DNA of 64,000 bases from Pelolinea submarina (GCF_003966975.1 NZ_AP018437.1:1736001-1800000), one strand, 5' to 3'. Shown: positions 1 through 7,971, counted from the first letter of the stretch. Translations and numbers: made by a program. The notes: generated from the letters alone by a model not told the origin.

Positions 1-445
1 GTTCGCGGTAGCGTTTGTTCCAGGTTGCGGACAGCGCACCCATGGTGCGGCCGTGGAAACAGCGCATGGCGGCAATGATGCCGCTGCGGCCGGTGGAAAC
101 GCGCGCAAACTTGATGGCCGCTTCCACGCTTTCGGTGCCGGAATTGCAGAAGAAAACGCGTTCCAGACCGGGGGTGAGAGTGGTTAATTTTGCCATCAGT
201 TCGGCACGTTTGTCATTGGGGAAGGACTCGAACAGGGTGATAAGTTGGTTGGCCTGCGCGAATATTGAGGCGGCCACCTTGGGATGTGCATGCCCAAGGT
301 TGGCCACCCCATGCCCGGAGGAGCAATCCAGATATTCAACTCCGTCCGCATCCCACAGCGTGGCGCCCAGCCCGCGCACAAAGGCAATGGGCTGCTTGGC
401 GTACACGCCGGAAGTAAACTGTGCTTCAGTATCGATAATGTTCAT
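1..445 (-). CDS. Acetylornithine / LysW-gamma-lysine aminotransferase, N-terminal part (cut by left edge)
   Basis: PLP-dependent class III aminotransferase of the ArgD/LysJ family; only the first 148 residues are inside the window. The protein opens [17 protein letters not shown]. It shows [12 protein letters not shown] (about residues 44-55) and [16 protein letters not shown] (about 100-115), the usual PLP-phosphate region; the catalytic lysine lies outside. In the carrier-protein pathway this enzyme aminates the LysW-bound semialdehyde made by LysY. It is the fifth gene of the operon, 24 bases after lysZ. The arginine- versus lysine-specific role cannot be told from this fragment; the Arg-rich leader upstream favours arginine. 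Confidence 0.9.
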   Translation of the reverse strand, partial: MNIIDTEAQFTSGVYAKQPIAFVRGLGATLWDADGVEYLDCSSGHGVANLGHAHPKVAASIFAQANQLITLFESFPNDKRAELMAKLTTLTPGLERVFFCNSGTESVEAAIKFARVSTGRSGIIAAMRCFHGRTMGALSATWNKRYRE

Positions 446-469
446 TATGATTCCATATCTTTAAAAAAA

Positions 470-1288
470 TTATTGAATGTGAGTACCGCTGCCATTCAAC
501 GCGGCGGAAATTGGTTCAGGCGTGCGCCCATCGGCAATGATGACGTGCGCCACGCCGCCCTGCAGTGCTTCCTGGGCGCCCAGCACTTTCTTTTTCATGC
601 GCCCTCGGGCGTATTCCAGCGCAGCTTCCAGTTTGGCAGCCGGCAGATTGGATATTAGGGTGGATTCATCCGGGAATTTCTCCATCAGTCCGGGTACAGC
701 CGTGAGCAGCAGTAGCGTATCGGCGTGCAGCGCGCCTGCCACCATGGCCGCGGCGCGGTCGGCATCTACGTTCAAAGCTTCGCCGTCCTGGCTGACAGCC
801 ACCGGCGCGATGACCGGCAGCAGGCCCATGCCCAACAGGGAAGTGAGCAAGTTGGCGTTGACTGTTTCAATTTTACCGGTGTAATCGTCGCGGATAATTT
901 TCCGTTTACCGTTCTCCAGGCTTTGTATAGCGCCTTTGCGCGTAGCCACCATCAGGCGGCCGTCCAGGCCGCTCAACCCAAAGGCATTTACGCCCAACTG
1001 CTGCAGTTGTTCGGTCAATAAGGAATTTACCTTACCGTTGACGGCCATCAAGAAAATTTCCAGCGTTTCGCGATTGGTGTAGCGCGAGGTATAACCGGAA
1101 GGGGAGGTGATGAACTTGGGTGGTTTACCCAGGCCTTCGCCCAGCGCGTTGGCTTCGGCTGAACCGCCGTGCACCAGCACCAGCTGTCGGCCCTGTGCCA
1201 ATAAAGCCGCCGCGTCCTGGCAAATGGCGGAAAAGTCCACGCCTTCCGTACCGCCCAGTTTGACCACAATGATGGATGAATCACTCAT
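470..1288 (-). CDS. lysZ: [LysW]-aminoadipate/[LysW]-glutamate kinase (acetylglutamate-kinase family)
   Basis: Amino-acid kinase of 272 residues. It phosphorylates the side-chain carboxylate of glutamate or aminoadipate while the substrate is attached to the carrier LysW. Visible landmarks are VVKLGG near residue 8 (ATP phosphate loop), VHGGSAEAN near 39, SGYTSRYTNRETLEIF near 63, and NVDADRAAAMVAGAL near 173. Its length matches LysZ/ArgB. LysZ rather than ordinary ArgB is chosen because lysW and lysX are in the same operon. It lies 27 bases after lysY and 24 bases before the aminotransferase. Confidence 0.88.
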   Translation of the reverse strand: MSDSSIIVVKLGGTEGVDFSAICQDAAALLAQGRQLVLVHGGSAEANALGEGLGKPPKFITSPSGYTSRYTNRETLEIFLMAVNGKVNSLLTEQLQQLGVNAFGLSGLDGRLMVATRKGAIQSLENGKRKIIRDDYTGKIETVNANLLTSLLGMGLLPVIAPVAVSQDGEALNVDADRAAAMVAGALHADTLLLLTAVPGLMEKFPDESTLISNLPAAKLEAALEYARGRMKKKVLGAQEALQGGVAHVIIADGRTPEPISAALNGSGTHIQ

Positions 1289-1315
1289 GAAATAAATCCT
1301 GACTTTCTATAAAAA

Positions 1316-2350
1316 TTAATAGGGATGAAGTCCGCAGAATTCCAGCCCGGTCGTCTCGTCCCAACCCATCATGATGTTCATGCACTGCACGGCTGACCCG
1401 GAAGCGCCTTTCATCAGGTTGTCGATGGCGCAAATGGACACTAAATGCCCGCTGTTATCATCCAGGTCGAAACTGATGTCGGCGTAGTTGCTGCCGGCTA
1501 CAATTTTGGGTTCCGGCACGCGATAAATGCCGCGCTGTTCCTTGACCACCCGTATGAAGGGGTTGTCGTTGGATGCGGCGCGATAAGCTTTCCACAGATC
1601 CTTGGTGGCAATACCTTCCTTAGCTTTGGTGTGTACCGTCGCCAGGGCGCCGCGTACCAAATCGACCGCGGTCATGGTAAGAGACACGTCGTTCAATCCG
1701 CTTTCCTGTATGACCTCGGCAGTGTGGCGGTGGCCGAAGGATGAAAAGGTGCGGATGACGTTGGCCCGTTCGGCGTGCAGCGATCCGGCGTTGCCGGCCG
1801 CGCCGGATTCGGAAGAACCGACTTTAATCTCAATATAAACCGGAGCGCTCTTATCGATCAGATCCGCGCTCACCAGCGGCAGCAGCGCCAGGTTGCTGGC
1901 GGTGGCATTACAGCCAACTCCGCTGATGTAACTGGCGCCGGCAATTTCGCCGCGATGGATTTCCGGCAGGCCGTAAACGAATTTGTCCAGCCACTGCGGT
2001 GCCGCATGCGGTTGGCCGTACCATTTTTTATATAAAGCCGGATCTTTCAAACGGAAATCGGCGGAGAGGTCAATAATCTTGGGGGCCAGCTCGGCGTAAT
2101 GGTCAATCTGTGTCTGCACCTGACCGTGCGGCAATGCCAGAAACAGGATATCGGCGGGTTCCACCTGGGCGGGATCGCAAAATTTCAACGTGGTGTGTTT
2201 GCGTAAATTGGGATGTACCTGATAGACAAATTCACCCAGATGCGCGCGGGAAGTAACCTGTTGGACTTGAACCTGGGGATGCCCCAGCAGCAGCCGCAAG
2301 AGTTCCCCGCCGCCGTACCCGGACCCACCAATAATACTTACATTTAGCAT
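1316..2350 (-). CDS. lysY: [LysW]-aminoadipyl/[LysW]-glutamyl phosphate reductase (ArgC family)
   Basis: NADPH-dependent semialdehyde dehydrogenase of 344 residues. It reduces the acyl phosphate produced by LysZ. The N-terminus [16 protein letters not shown] is the Rossmann nucleotide loop. [18 protein letters not shown] (about residues 143-160) carries the catalytic cysteine, and HRHTAEV near 207 is the conserved His region. Its start codon overlaps the last 7 bases of lysX (TATGCTAA context), indicating translational coupling. It belongs to the ArgC/LysY family; carrier-linked use is inferred from the neighbours. Confidence 0.9.
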   Translation of the reverse strand: MLNVSIIGGSGYGGGELLRLLLGHPQVQVQQVTSRAHLGEFVYQVHPNLRKHTTLKFCDPAQVEPADILFLALPHGQVQTQIDHYAELAPKIIDLSADFRLKDPALYKKWYGQPHAAPQWLDKFVYGLPEIHRGEIAGASYISGVGCNATASNLALLPLVSADLIDKSAPVYIEIKVGSSESGAAGNAGSLHAERANVIRTFSSFGHRHTAEVIQESGLNDVSLTMTAVDLVRGALATVHTKAKEGIATKDLWKAYRAASNDNPFIRVVKEQRGIYRVPEPKIVAGSNYADISFDLDDNSGHLVSICAIDNLMKGASGSAVQCMNIMMGWDETTGLEFCGLHPY

Positions 2351-3240
2351 ACCTGCTCCTCGATTTGAGTTGAATGTTGGGCGGAATTGGCTGTTTTTAG
2401 CACATATTCCACAATTTCACCGGCAATGTCCACTCCGCTGGTGGGCTGTAGAGAATGAAATTCCATGGTGTGGTTGACTTCATTCACCAGCAACCCCTTT
2501 TGGGGATGTTCCACCAGATCTACAGCCAGCACACCTCCGCCGACCGCGTTGGCCGCCCTCAGGCAAAGATCTTCGATTTCCGGCGTGAGCGGACAGATTT
2601 CACCCTCACCGCCGCGGGCAGTGTTGGTGATCCAATGTTCTGATTTACGGTAGATGGCCGTGATGACACGGTCGCCGATCACCGCGGCGCGGATATCGCG
2701 TTCGGGCTTTTGAATGTATTCCTGAATGTAAAAGACCGAATGCTGGGTGGAGCCAAGTGTAGCTTTATGCTCCAACACAGCTTCCGCTGCGTCGCGGTCA
2801 TTGACCTTGGCCAACAGCCGGCCCCACGAGCCGACTACCGGCTTGAGCACTACCGGGTACCCCATGGTTTCGATGGCCTCAAGGGCAGCTTCTGAAGTGA
2901 AAGCGGTCATCACATGCGGCTGGGGCACACCGGCTTGCGCTAATCGGGCCGAAGTGACCAGCTTGTCGCCGCAAACTTCGGCCACTGCCGCGCTGTTTAC
3001 GGTTGGGACGCCGAAAGCATTCAGCAATCGGGTAGCGTTCAACCCGCTGGTAAAGCTGATACTGCGTTCTAACACTGCATCAAAAGCCTGCCAGGGCTGG
3101 GGTTGTTCCAGGTCGAATGAGATGGTGCGATCATCCAACCGTTCATAATCCACAGCCCGCTTTTCCAGCGCGGAGAAGATCCATTTTTCTTCTACCCTTA
3201 CGCGGGAAAAAAGGACACCGATATGGGGTTTACCAATCAT
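2344..3240 (-). CDS. lysX: LysW ligase, ATP-grasp (RimK family)
   Basis: ATP-grasp ligase of 298 residues. It couples the alpha-amino group of glutamate or 2-aminoadipate to the C-terminal glutamate of LysW. The ATP-grasp core shows [17 protein letters not shown] (about residues 127-143), and the C-terminal [20 protein letters not shown] (about 253-272) is typical of LysX/ArgX. The first gene downstream is lysY (7-base overlap) and the gene upstream is lysW. Which amino acid it prefers (LysX versus ArgX) is not decided from the residues; the leader peptide suggests arginine. Confidence 0.9.
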   Translation of the reverse strand: MIGKPHIGVLFSRVRVEEKWIFSALEKRAVDYERLDDRTISFDLEQPQPWQAFDAVLERSISFTSGLNATRLLNAFGVPTVNSAAVAEVCGDKLVTSARLAQAGVPQPHVMTAFTSEAALEAIETMGYPVVLKPVVGSWGRLLAKVNDRDAAEAVLEHKATLGSTQHSVFYIQEYIQKPERDIRAAVIGDRVITAIYRKSEHWITNTARGGEGEICPLTPEIEDLCLRAANAVGGGVLAVDLVEHPQKGLLVNEVNHTMEFHSLQPTSGVDIAGEIVEYVLKTANSAQHSTQIEEQVC

Positions 3241-3260
3241 GGGATATCAACAGGTTGAGG

Positions 3261-3431
3261 CTATTCGCCCCAGTCTTCCTGCTCCATGGGGGCTAACTCC
3301 AAAGCGGCCGGGTCCAGCGAGGTAACTTCCAAATCTACGCCGCAATCCGGGCAAACCAGAATTTCACCGACTTCGGTGCCGTCTTCCAGAGTGATTTCCG
3401 CTTCACATTCCACACAATTTACAGTACTCAT
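3261..3431 (-). CDS. lysW: Amino-group carrier protein LysW/ArgW
   Basis: Small acidic carrier protein of 56 residues. It has two zinc-binding cysteine pairs, CVEC (residues 6-9) and CPDC (27-30), and ends in EDWGE, the conserved tail whose last glutamate is the attachment point for the substrate. A strong Shine-Dalgarno AAGGAG lies 9 bases before ATG. It is the first structural gene of the operon and is preceded by a leader with a rho-independent terminator. Length and tail match LysW of the amino-group-carrier pathway (known from Thermus and Sulfolobus). Confidence 0.95.
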   Translation of the reverse strand: MSTVNCVECEAEITLEDGTEVGEILVCPDCGVDLEVTSLDPAALELAPMEQEDWGE

Positions 3432-3482
3432 TTTTATTTCTCCTTAAATTTCATTCATTTTTAGATAAAGTAACCAGCAGGC

Positions 3483-3515
3483 AAAAAAAACAGCCCTCCA
3501 AGAAGGAGAGCTGTT
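3483..3515 (-). terminator. Leader terminator of the lysW operon (attenuator)
   Basis: Read on minus: AACAGCTCTCC, loop TTCTT, GGAGGGCTGTT, followed by eight T. It stands about 50 bases before lysW. All transcription of the operon from the promoter at 3654-3681 must pass it, so it is regulatory rather than an end-of-operon terminator. Confidence 0.85.
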
Positions 3516-3591
3516 CAGAATTCCCTGTGGCGTTCTATTCCACTAGTGTACGGATTCCTTTCGACAAATCAAAAGCTCCCATCCTTCTTGG
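3498..3591 (-). promoter_or_regulatory. Antiterminator pairing in the lysW leader
   Basis: The strand at 3574-3591 (minus CCAAGAAGGATGGGAGCT) is complementary to the 5' half of the terminator at 3498-3512 (minus AGCTCTCCTTCTTGG). The match is ten contiguous pairs plus five more with a 3-base bulge. Forming it excludes the terminator. The same strand can also pair locally with the CTTCTT just upstream (3592-3599). It overlaps the last codons of the leader ORF, so ribosome position can decide between the forms. Confidence 0.7.
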
Positions 3592-3643
3592 AAGAAGGGG
3601 TTTGCGGTCGTCGAGCATTGATTCGTACACGTTTTAAGAACAT
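3569..3643 (-). CDS. Arg-rich leader peptide of the lysW (arginine) operon
   Basis: Open frame of 24 codons starting MFLKRVRINARR and ending KKDGSF. Four of its first twelve residues are arginine, including a CGA CGA pair (codons 11-12), and AAG AAG lies at codons 20-21. No Shine-Dalgarno is visible. The ATG sits 10 bases after the promoter -10 box, so translation would be leaderless or nearly so. Its 3' part is the antiterminator strand. Inference: a ribosome stalled at the Arg pair leaves that strand free (read-through), while a ribosome at the stop covers it (termination). It is not a known annotated family. Confidence 0.6.
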   Translation of the reverse strand: MFLKRVRINARRPQTPSSKKDGSF

Positions 3644-3653
3644 ATTAGGCGCA

Positions 3654-3681
3654 ATTTTATCACGCCAGAGTTCCTTGTCAA
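3654..3681 (-). promoter_or_regulatory. Promoter of the lysW operon
   Basis: TTGACA (3676-3681 on minus), 16-base spacer, TAAAAT (3654-3659). This is a near-consensus sigma-70-type pair. The expected start is near 3647, four bases before the leader-peptide ATG. Confidence 0.75.
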
Positions 3682-3771
3682 GGAAGAAATTAAAATGATG
3701 AAAATACTGTAAAACAATCCCAAAGATTGAAATTCTATTTATTGTGAAGGAATTCGCTTTTATCTTACGCG

Positions 3772-4146
3772 TTAGATTTGCTTTCCCAGGAAAAATCCCA
3801 GACCGATGGCGATAATGCCCAGCGCGGTGCTGTTGAAGATGTTGAGCAGTCCCAGCCCCCATTGACCCTGATAGAGGAGAATGAAGCTTTCATATACATA
3901 GGTCGAGAAGGTTGTGAACGCGCCCAGAAAACCGATGCCAATGAAAAGGTACCAGCGCGGATTAATAACCGGGTGTTCTGCCGCCGCAGAGAGAAAAAAT
4001 CCCAACAATAAACTGCCGGTAAAGTTGATCAGAAATGTACCGTGGGGAAAGCTATTTCCCATTCTATTAATAACCCAACCGTTAACCAGATAGCGCGCAT
4101 TTGCGCCCAGAACCGCACCAATAGAAATGATCAAGAATTCGTCCAT
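3772..4146 (-). CDS. crcB: Fluoride ion exporter FluC/CrcB
   Basis: Small four-helix membrane protein (124 residues) that exports fluoride as a dual-topology dimer. Family motifs seen are GAVLGANARYLVNGW (residues about 10-24), GTFLINFTGSLLLGFF (about 36-51) and GFLGAFTTFSTY (about 73-84). An upstream in-frame extension to 4302 exists, but it runs through the structured leader, so the ATG giving MDEFLIIS is preferred. A riboswitch-like leader and promoter precede it. It is monocistronic as far as visible. Confidence 0.92.
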   Translation of the reverse strand: MDEFLIISIGAVLGANARYLVNGWVINRMGNSFPHGTFLINFTGSLLLGFFLSAAAEHPVINPRWYLFIGIGFLGAFTTFSTYVYESFILLYQGQWGLGLLNIFNSTALGIIAIGLGFFLGKQI

Positions 4147-4186
4147 GCGAGGTGAGAGGTATCCTTTTAAATATGTTTTTAAATCG

Positions 4187-4219
4187 AAAACCCCTGCCAT
4201 GATGAAAAAATGGCAGAGG
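4187..4219 (-). terminator. Terminator in the crcB leader
   Basis: On minus, CTCTGCCAT, a loop of about 9 bases, ATGGCAGGGG, then TTTT. Its 5' arm is shared with the conserved riboswitch-like segment (GCCTCTGCC), the usual arrangement for a transcriptional switch in which ligand binding prevents the terminator. Confidence 0.65.
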
Positions 4220-4270
4220 CCATCAGCAATGATCGGCAATTCGATAGATCTCAGACGTGCCTCAATGGGA
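4213..4270 (-). promoter_or_regulatory. Putative fluoride-riboswitch-like leader (crcB motif)
   Basis: The minus strand carries GCTGATGGCCTCTGC at 4213-4227, resembling the 3' conserved part of the crcB motif (GCUGAUGRCUCCU). A GAGGC about 45 bases upstream can pair with its GCCTC. The canonical 5' GGxGAUGG hairpin is not clearly present, so this is a partial or divergent match supported by position directly before crcB and by the overlapping terminator. Confidence 0.5.
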
Positions 4271-4274
4271 AGCA

Positions 4275-4302
4275 ATTCTATCCAGAATTGGATACATGTC
4301 AA
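4275..4302 (-). promoter_or_regulatory. Promoter of crcB
   Basis: TTGACA (4297-4302, minus), 16-base spacer, TAGAAT (4275-4280). Transcription would begin just before the riboswitch-like leader. The spacing is the same as in the lysW promoter. Confidence 0.7.
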
Positions 4303-4395
4303 GAGAAAGCAATGATATGGGTTATTTTGCGGAAATCATACCGAAATCTTTGACCAGATGACAGATTCGGATCAGAAACTGGTTTATCCCACGAC

Positions 4396-4424
4396 TGGAC
4401 AATAACAAGACTGTCTAGTAAAAT
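4396..4424 (+). promoter_or_regulatory. Promoter of rpsT
   Basis: TGGACA (4396-4401), 17-base spacer, TAAAAT (4419-4424), 37 bases before the rpsT start. It is close to sigma-70 consensus, and no competing gene lies between. Confidence 0.65.
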
Positions 4425-4461
4425 AACTCGTCATTGATCATTATGTGTATTGGAGGAAGTT

Positions 4462-4725
4462 TTGGCAAATATTAAATCCGCAATTAAACGAAATCGGCAG
4501 AACGAGAAACGCCGTTTGCATAACCGAGTATACCGCGGCAGTGCTCGCACGCAGATCAAGAACGCGCGTGAGGCCATTGTTGAAGGTGATCAGGAGAAAG
4601 CAACCGTAGAAGTAAAAGCCGCTATTCGCAAATTGGATGTGGCCGCTTCAAAAGGCATTATCCACAAGAACAATGCCGCTCGCCGGAAGAGCCGCCTGAT
4701 GAAACAGCTTCACAGCATGAGCTAG
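4462..4725 (+). CDS. rpsT: 30S ribosomal protein S20
   Basis: Basic helical protein that binds 16S rRNA early in 30S assembly; 87 residues, the normal S20 length. It begins (M)ANIKSAIKRNRQNEKRR, the classic S20 N-terminus. It uses a TTG start: GGAGG (4452-4456) lies 5 bases upstream of that TTG, while the upstream ATG-like extension would put the ribosome site inside the gene. It is transcribed alone from the promoter at 4396 and ended by the hairpin at 4761. Confidence 0.95.
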   Translation: MANIKSAIKRNRQNEKRRLHNRVYRGSARTQIKNAREAIVEGDQEKATVEVKAAIRKLDVAASKGIIHKNNAARRKSRLMKQLHSMS

Positions 4726-4760
4726 TCGTCAACTAAAAATTACCTGAAAATTGAAAGAAT

Positions 4761-4795
4761 AAAGCGGGAGATTTGTAATCTGCCCGCTTTTGTTT
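4761..4795 (+). terminator. Rho-independent terminator after rpsT
   Basis: AAGCGGG-AGATT, loop TGT, AATCT-GCCCGCTT followed by TTGTTTT. It separates rpsT from argS. Confidence 0.8.
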
Positions 4796-4820
4796 TCAAA
4801 AGATATACAATTAAATTGAC

Positions 4821-6581
4821 ATGTTTGAAAAAGAACAAACCCTCGTAAAATCACAAGTCGCTGAAATTCTTAATGAGGCCGGCTTACCCGATGAACCCTT
4901 GAAATGGACCTGGATTCCTTTTAGCGCTCATTGGGGAATCGCAACCTCCCTTTTCGCAACGGCTTCAAAGGAAGCCAAAGCCGGTAAACCTGTCAACGTA
5001 AAAACCAGAGCTACCGAATTGGCTGAAATGGTTACAGCCAAACTTCAATTGCCTCCGGAATTTGAAAAAGCTGAAGCCGTGAATGGCTACATTAACCTGT
5101 ATTTCGATTCACAAATCTTTGCCAAGCAGGTGGTAGACAGTGTGCTGCAGCAGGGCAAGGATTTTGGGCGGGGCGAAGCAACCGGTAAAAATGTAATGGT
5201 GGAATATTCCCAGCCGAACACGCATAAGGCTTTTCATGTGGGGCATTTGCGCAACATGGTGCTGGGTTCAGCAGTTTGCGAAATCCTCGATTTTGCCGGC
5301 GATCACGTTATCCGCACCAATTACATTGGCGATATCGGCCTACATGTGATCAAGTGGCTGTGGAATTATATGAATTTCCACGCCGGGGAAGTACCTCCCA
5401 CGGAAGGCATGACGCGCTGGATGGGCGGTTTGTACGCCGAAGCCATCAAGCGCCTGGACGAAAACCCGGACCTGGAAGAACAGGTACGGTCGCTGTTTAT
5501 GCGCTGGGACGCGCGCGACCCGGAAATTGTGGCGTTATGGCAGCAGACGCGCCAATGGTCGATGGACGCTTTCAAAGAAGTTTATGACCTGTTGGGCATC
5601 CGTTTTGACCACATCTATTACGAGAGCGAAGTGGAAGACTCCGGCAAGGAAATTGTCGATGAGTTAATCAGCAAGGGCATTGCCAAAGACGAACGGCCGG
5701 AGGGCGCGGTCATTGTTGACCTGGATGAAATTTTAGGCACTCAGGAAAAATACCGCGTGTTGGTGGTGCTGCGTTCCGACGGCACCTCGTTGTATTCCAC
5801 CAAGGACCTTTCTTTAGCCATCAAAAAATTCGAGCAATATCACCTGGACCGTTCGATTTACGTAATCGATGTGCGCCAGTCGCTGTATATGTCGCAAATC
5901 TTTAAATTAATGGAGCTGATGGGCTACGCGTGGGCGCAGAATTGTTATCACCTGGCTTACGAAATCGTCAACTTGCCCGGCAACGTGACCATTGCTTCGC
6001 GTGAAGGTACGGTGGTGCTGTTGGAGGACTTGATCACCGAAGCCGAGAAACGCGCGTTGGTGATTGTGCAGGAAAAGAACCCGGATTTGGCAGAAGCGGT
6101 CAAAGCCGAGGTCGCCCGTAATATCGCCATTGGCGCGATCAAATATTCGCTGATTTCACGCGATAACACCAAAATTATTACCTTTGACTGGAACGCGGCT
6201 ATGGATGTGAACGGGCAGGCTGCTCCTTATATCCAATACGCGGCAGTCAGGGCAAATAGCATACTGAGAAAGGTACAATTCTCCATACCCAAGAGTACCC
6301 AGGTGGGGTATACCTTGAATAAGGACGAAGTGGAGCTGGTGGATTACCTGATGCGCTTCCCCTTGGAAGTGCAGCGGGCAGCCCATGATTTGCGGCCGTT
6401 ATTAATTGCGAATTACGCTTTTGAGCTTTCAAAGGTTTTCAGCAATTTCTACAATAACTGCCCGGTCTTGACAGCGGATGAACAAACACGCGATTTCCGC
6501 CTGCGCATGGTGGCCGCTTCAAAACAAGTCATCACCAATAGTCTGAGCATTTTGGGAATCAATGTTCCCGATGTGATGTAA
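4821..6581 (+). CDS. argS: Arginyl-tRNA synthetase
   Basis: Class I aminoacyl-tRNA synthetase (586 residues) that charges tRNA-Arg in the cytoplasm. Seen are an N-terminal tRNA-recognition domain, the HIGH-type motif HVGHLRN at about residue 139 preceded by EYSQPNTHKAF, and a C-terminal DALR-type helical region with PYIQYAAVRANSI. The KMSK loop is not obvious, as in many ArgRS. No Shine-Dalgarno is visible. A TACAAT box ends 9 bases before the ATG, so a leaderless message is possible. It is followed 25 bases later by the COG2403 gene. Confidence 0.96.
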   Translation: MFEKEQTLVKSQVAEILNEAGLPDEPLKWTWIPFSAHWGIATSLFATASKEAKAGKPVNVKTRATELAEMVTAKLQLPPEFEKAEAVNGYINLYFDSQIFAKQVVDSVLQQGKDFGRGEATGKNVMVEYSQPNTHKAFHVGHLRNMVLGSAVCEILDFAGDHVIRTNYIGDIGLHVIKWLWNYMNFHAGEVPPTEGMTRWMGGLYAEAIKRLDENPDLEEQVRSLFMRWDARDPEIVALWQQTRQWSMDAFKEVYDLLGIRFDHIYYESEVEDSGKEIVDELISKGIAKDERPEGAVIVDLDEILGTQEKYRVLVVLRSDGTSLYSTKDLSLAIKKFEQYHLDRSIYVIDVRQSLYMSQIFKLMELMGYAWAQNCYHLAYEIVNLPGNVTIASREGTVVLLEDLITEAEKRALVIVQEKNPDLAEAVKAEVARNIAIGAIKYSLISRDNTKIITFDWNAAMDVNGQAAPYIQYAAVRANSILRKVQFSIPKSTQVGYTLNKDEVELVDYLMRFPLEVQRAAHDLRPLLIANYAFELSKVFSNFYNNCPVLTADEQTRDFRLRMVAASKQVITNSLSILGINVPDVM

Positions 6582-6606
6582 ATCAAAATATTAAAAGGAG
6601 AAATGC

Positions 6607-7926
6607 ATGGATCGAGTTAAAACAATCATTATGGGAGCCGCCGGAAGAGATTTTCACAACTTCAATACCTTCTTCCGCGGAAATCAAGCATATGAGGTCG
6701 TTGCTTTTACAGCTACCCAAATCCCCAACATCGAAGGGCGTAAATATCCCAAGGAGTTGGCTGGAGACCTGTATCCGGAAGGGATTCCGATCTATCCGGA
6801 GAGTGAATTAAATTCACTGATCAAGCAGCATAACATCGATCAAGTAGTTTTCGCATATAGTGATGTGCCGCATGAAGTAGTCATGCACAAAGCATCACAG
6901 GTTTTAGGGGCAGGCGCGGATTTCCGGCTGATGGGTACGCACACCACCCAAATCAAATCCAATAAACCGGTTGTTTCGGTTTGCGCCGTGCGCACCGGAT
7001 CCGGCAAGAGCCAGACCACCCGGCGTGTGTCCAAAATCCTGATTGATATGGGCTACAAAGTGGCCGCCATTCGCCACCCCATGCCTTACGGCGACCTGGT
7101 CAAACAGCGCGTGCAGCGCTACGCGTCCTACGCCGACCTGGACAAACATGAATGCACCATCGAAGAACGCGAGGAATACGAACCGCATCTGGATAACGGC
7201 GTGATTGTGTATGCCGGTGTGGATTATGCCGACATCCTCAGACAGGCCGAGCAGGAAGTGGACATCGTCTTATGGGACGGCGGCAACAACGATTTTTCCT
7301 TCTATGTGCCCGACTTTTCCATCGTCGTGGCCGACCCGCACCGCCCCGGACACGAAGTCAGTTATCATCCCGGTGAAACCAACCTTTACCTGGCCGACGC
7401 CTTTGTAATCAACAAAGTGGACACGGCCGAACCGGAGAACGTGCTCAAAGTGCGCGAAAACCTGAGCCGCATCAACCCCAAAGCAGTCGTGATCGAAGCG
7501 GCATCCCCGCTATTTGTGGACGATCCTTCAGCGATCCACGGCAAGCGTGTATTGGTAATTGAAGACGGCCCGACCCTCACACACGGCGAAATGAAATACG
7601 GCGCCGGTTGGGTAGCTGCCCGACGCTTTGGCGCAGCCGAGATTGTCGATCCGCGCCCGTTCGCGGTCGGCTCGATTGCGGCGACGTACGCCAAATATCC
7701 CGGCACCGGCCCGATTCTGCCCGCTATGGGTTACGGTGATGCCATGGTGGCCGACCTGGAAAAGACCATCAATAAAGCCGATGTGGACATGGTGATCTCC
7801 GCCACGCCCATCGACCTGACCCGCATCATCAAGGTCAATAAACCCATGCAGCGCGTGCGCTATGAGTTGCAGGAAATCGGCACCCCCACGCTGAAAGATT
7901 TGCTGGCGAAGAAATTCGCGAAATAA
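6607..7926 (+). CDS. COG2403 P-loop protein, cyclic 2,3-diphosphoglycerate synthetase-like
   Basis: 439-residue P-loop protein. It has an N-terminal Rossmann-like part (IIMGAAGRDFHNFNTFFR, residues 8-25). The nucleotide loop is VRTGSGKSQTTRR (about 136-148), and DIVLWDGGNNDFSF (about 221-234) fits Walker B. NKVDTA near 264 is a GTPase-like specificity motif. Members are annotated as predicted GTPases related to archaeal cyclic-2,3-bisphosphoglycerate synthetase. A strong AAGGAG site precedes ATG. Whether this bacterium makes cyclic DPG is unknown; the reaction is not asserted. Confidence 0.8.
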   Translation: MDRVKTIIMGAAGRDFHNFNTFFRGNQAYEVVAFTATQIPNIEGRKYPKELAGDLYPEGIPIYPESELNSLIKQHNIDQVVFAYSDVPHEVVMHKASQVLGAGADFRLMGTHTTQIKSNKPVVSVCAVRTGSGKSQTTRRVSKILIDMGYKVAAIRHPMPYGDLVKQRVQRYASYADLDKHECTIEEREEYEPHLDNGVIVYAGVDYADILRQAEQEVDIVLWDGGNNDFSFYVPDFSIVVADPHRPGHEVSYHPGETNLYLADAFVINKVDTAEPENVLKVRENLSRINPKAVVIEAASPLFVDDPSAIHGKRVLVIEDGPTLTHGEMKYGAGWVAARRFGAAEIVDPRPFAVGSIAATYAKYPGTGPILPAMGYGDAMVADLEKTINKADVDMVISATPIDLTRIIKVNKPMQRVRYELQEIGTPTLKDLLAKKFAK

Positions 7927-7941
7927 CCAAGATTGCACAAT

Positions 7942-7970
7942 GAGGCCGGTTTTATACCGGCCTCTTTTTT
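7942..7970 (+). terminator. Rho-independent terminator after the COG2403 gene
   Basis: Perfect 8-bp stem GAGGCCGG / CCGGCCTC with loop TTTTATA, then six T. It closes the argS-COG2403 transcript. Confidence 0.9.
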
Positions 7971-7971
7971 A

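Noticed and set aside
3483..3660. T-box or lysine riboswitch before lysW
   Set aside because: No AGGGTGGNACCGCG element and no lysine-switch core were found. The Arg-rich frame with alternative stems explains the leader better.
3644..3862. 97-residue frame whose end is the Arg leader peptide
   Set aside because: The upstream part lies across the lysW promoter and overlaps the crcB 3' end on the same strand. Only the promoter-proximal 24 codons are transcribed with the leader.
4147..4302. Longer crcB frame with 52 extra N-terminal residues
   Set aside because: The extension lies in the structured leader and promoter-proximal RNA and has no FluC homology. The family start MDEFLIIS is kept.
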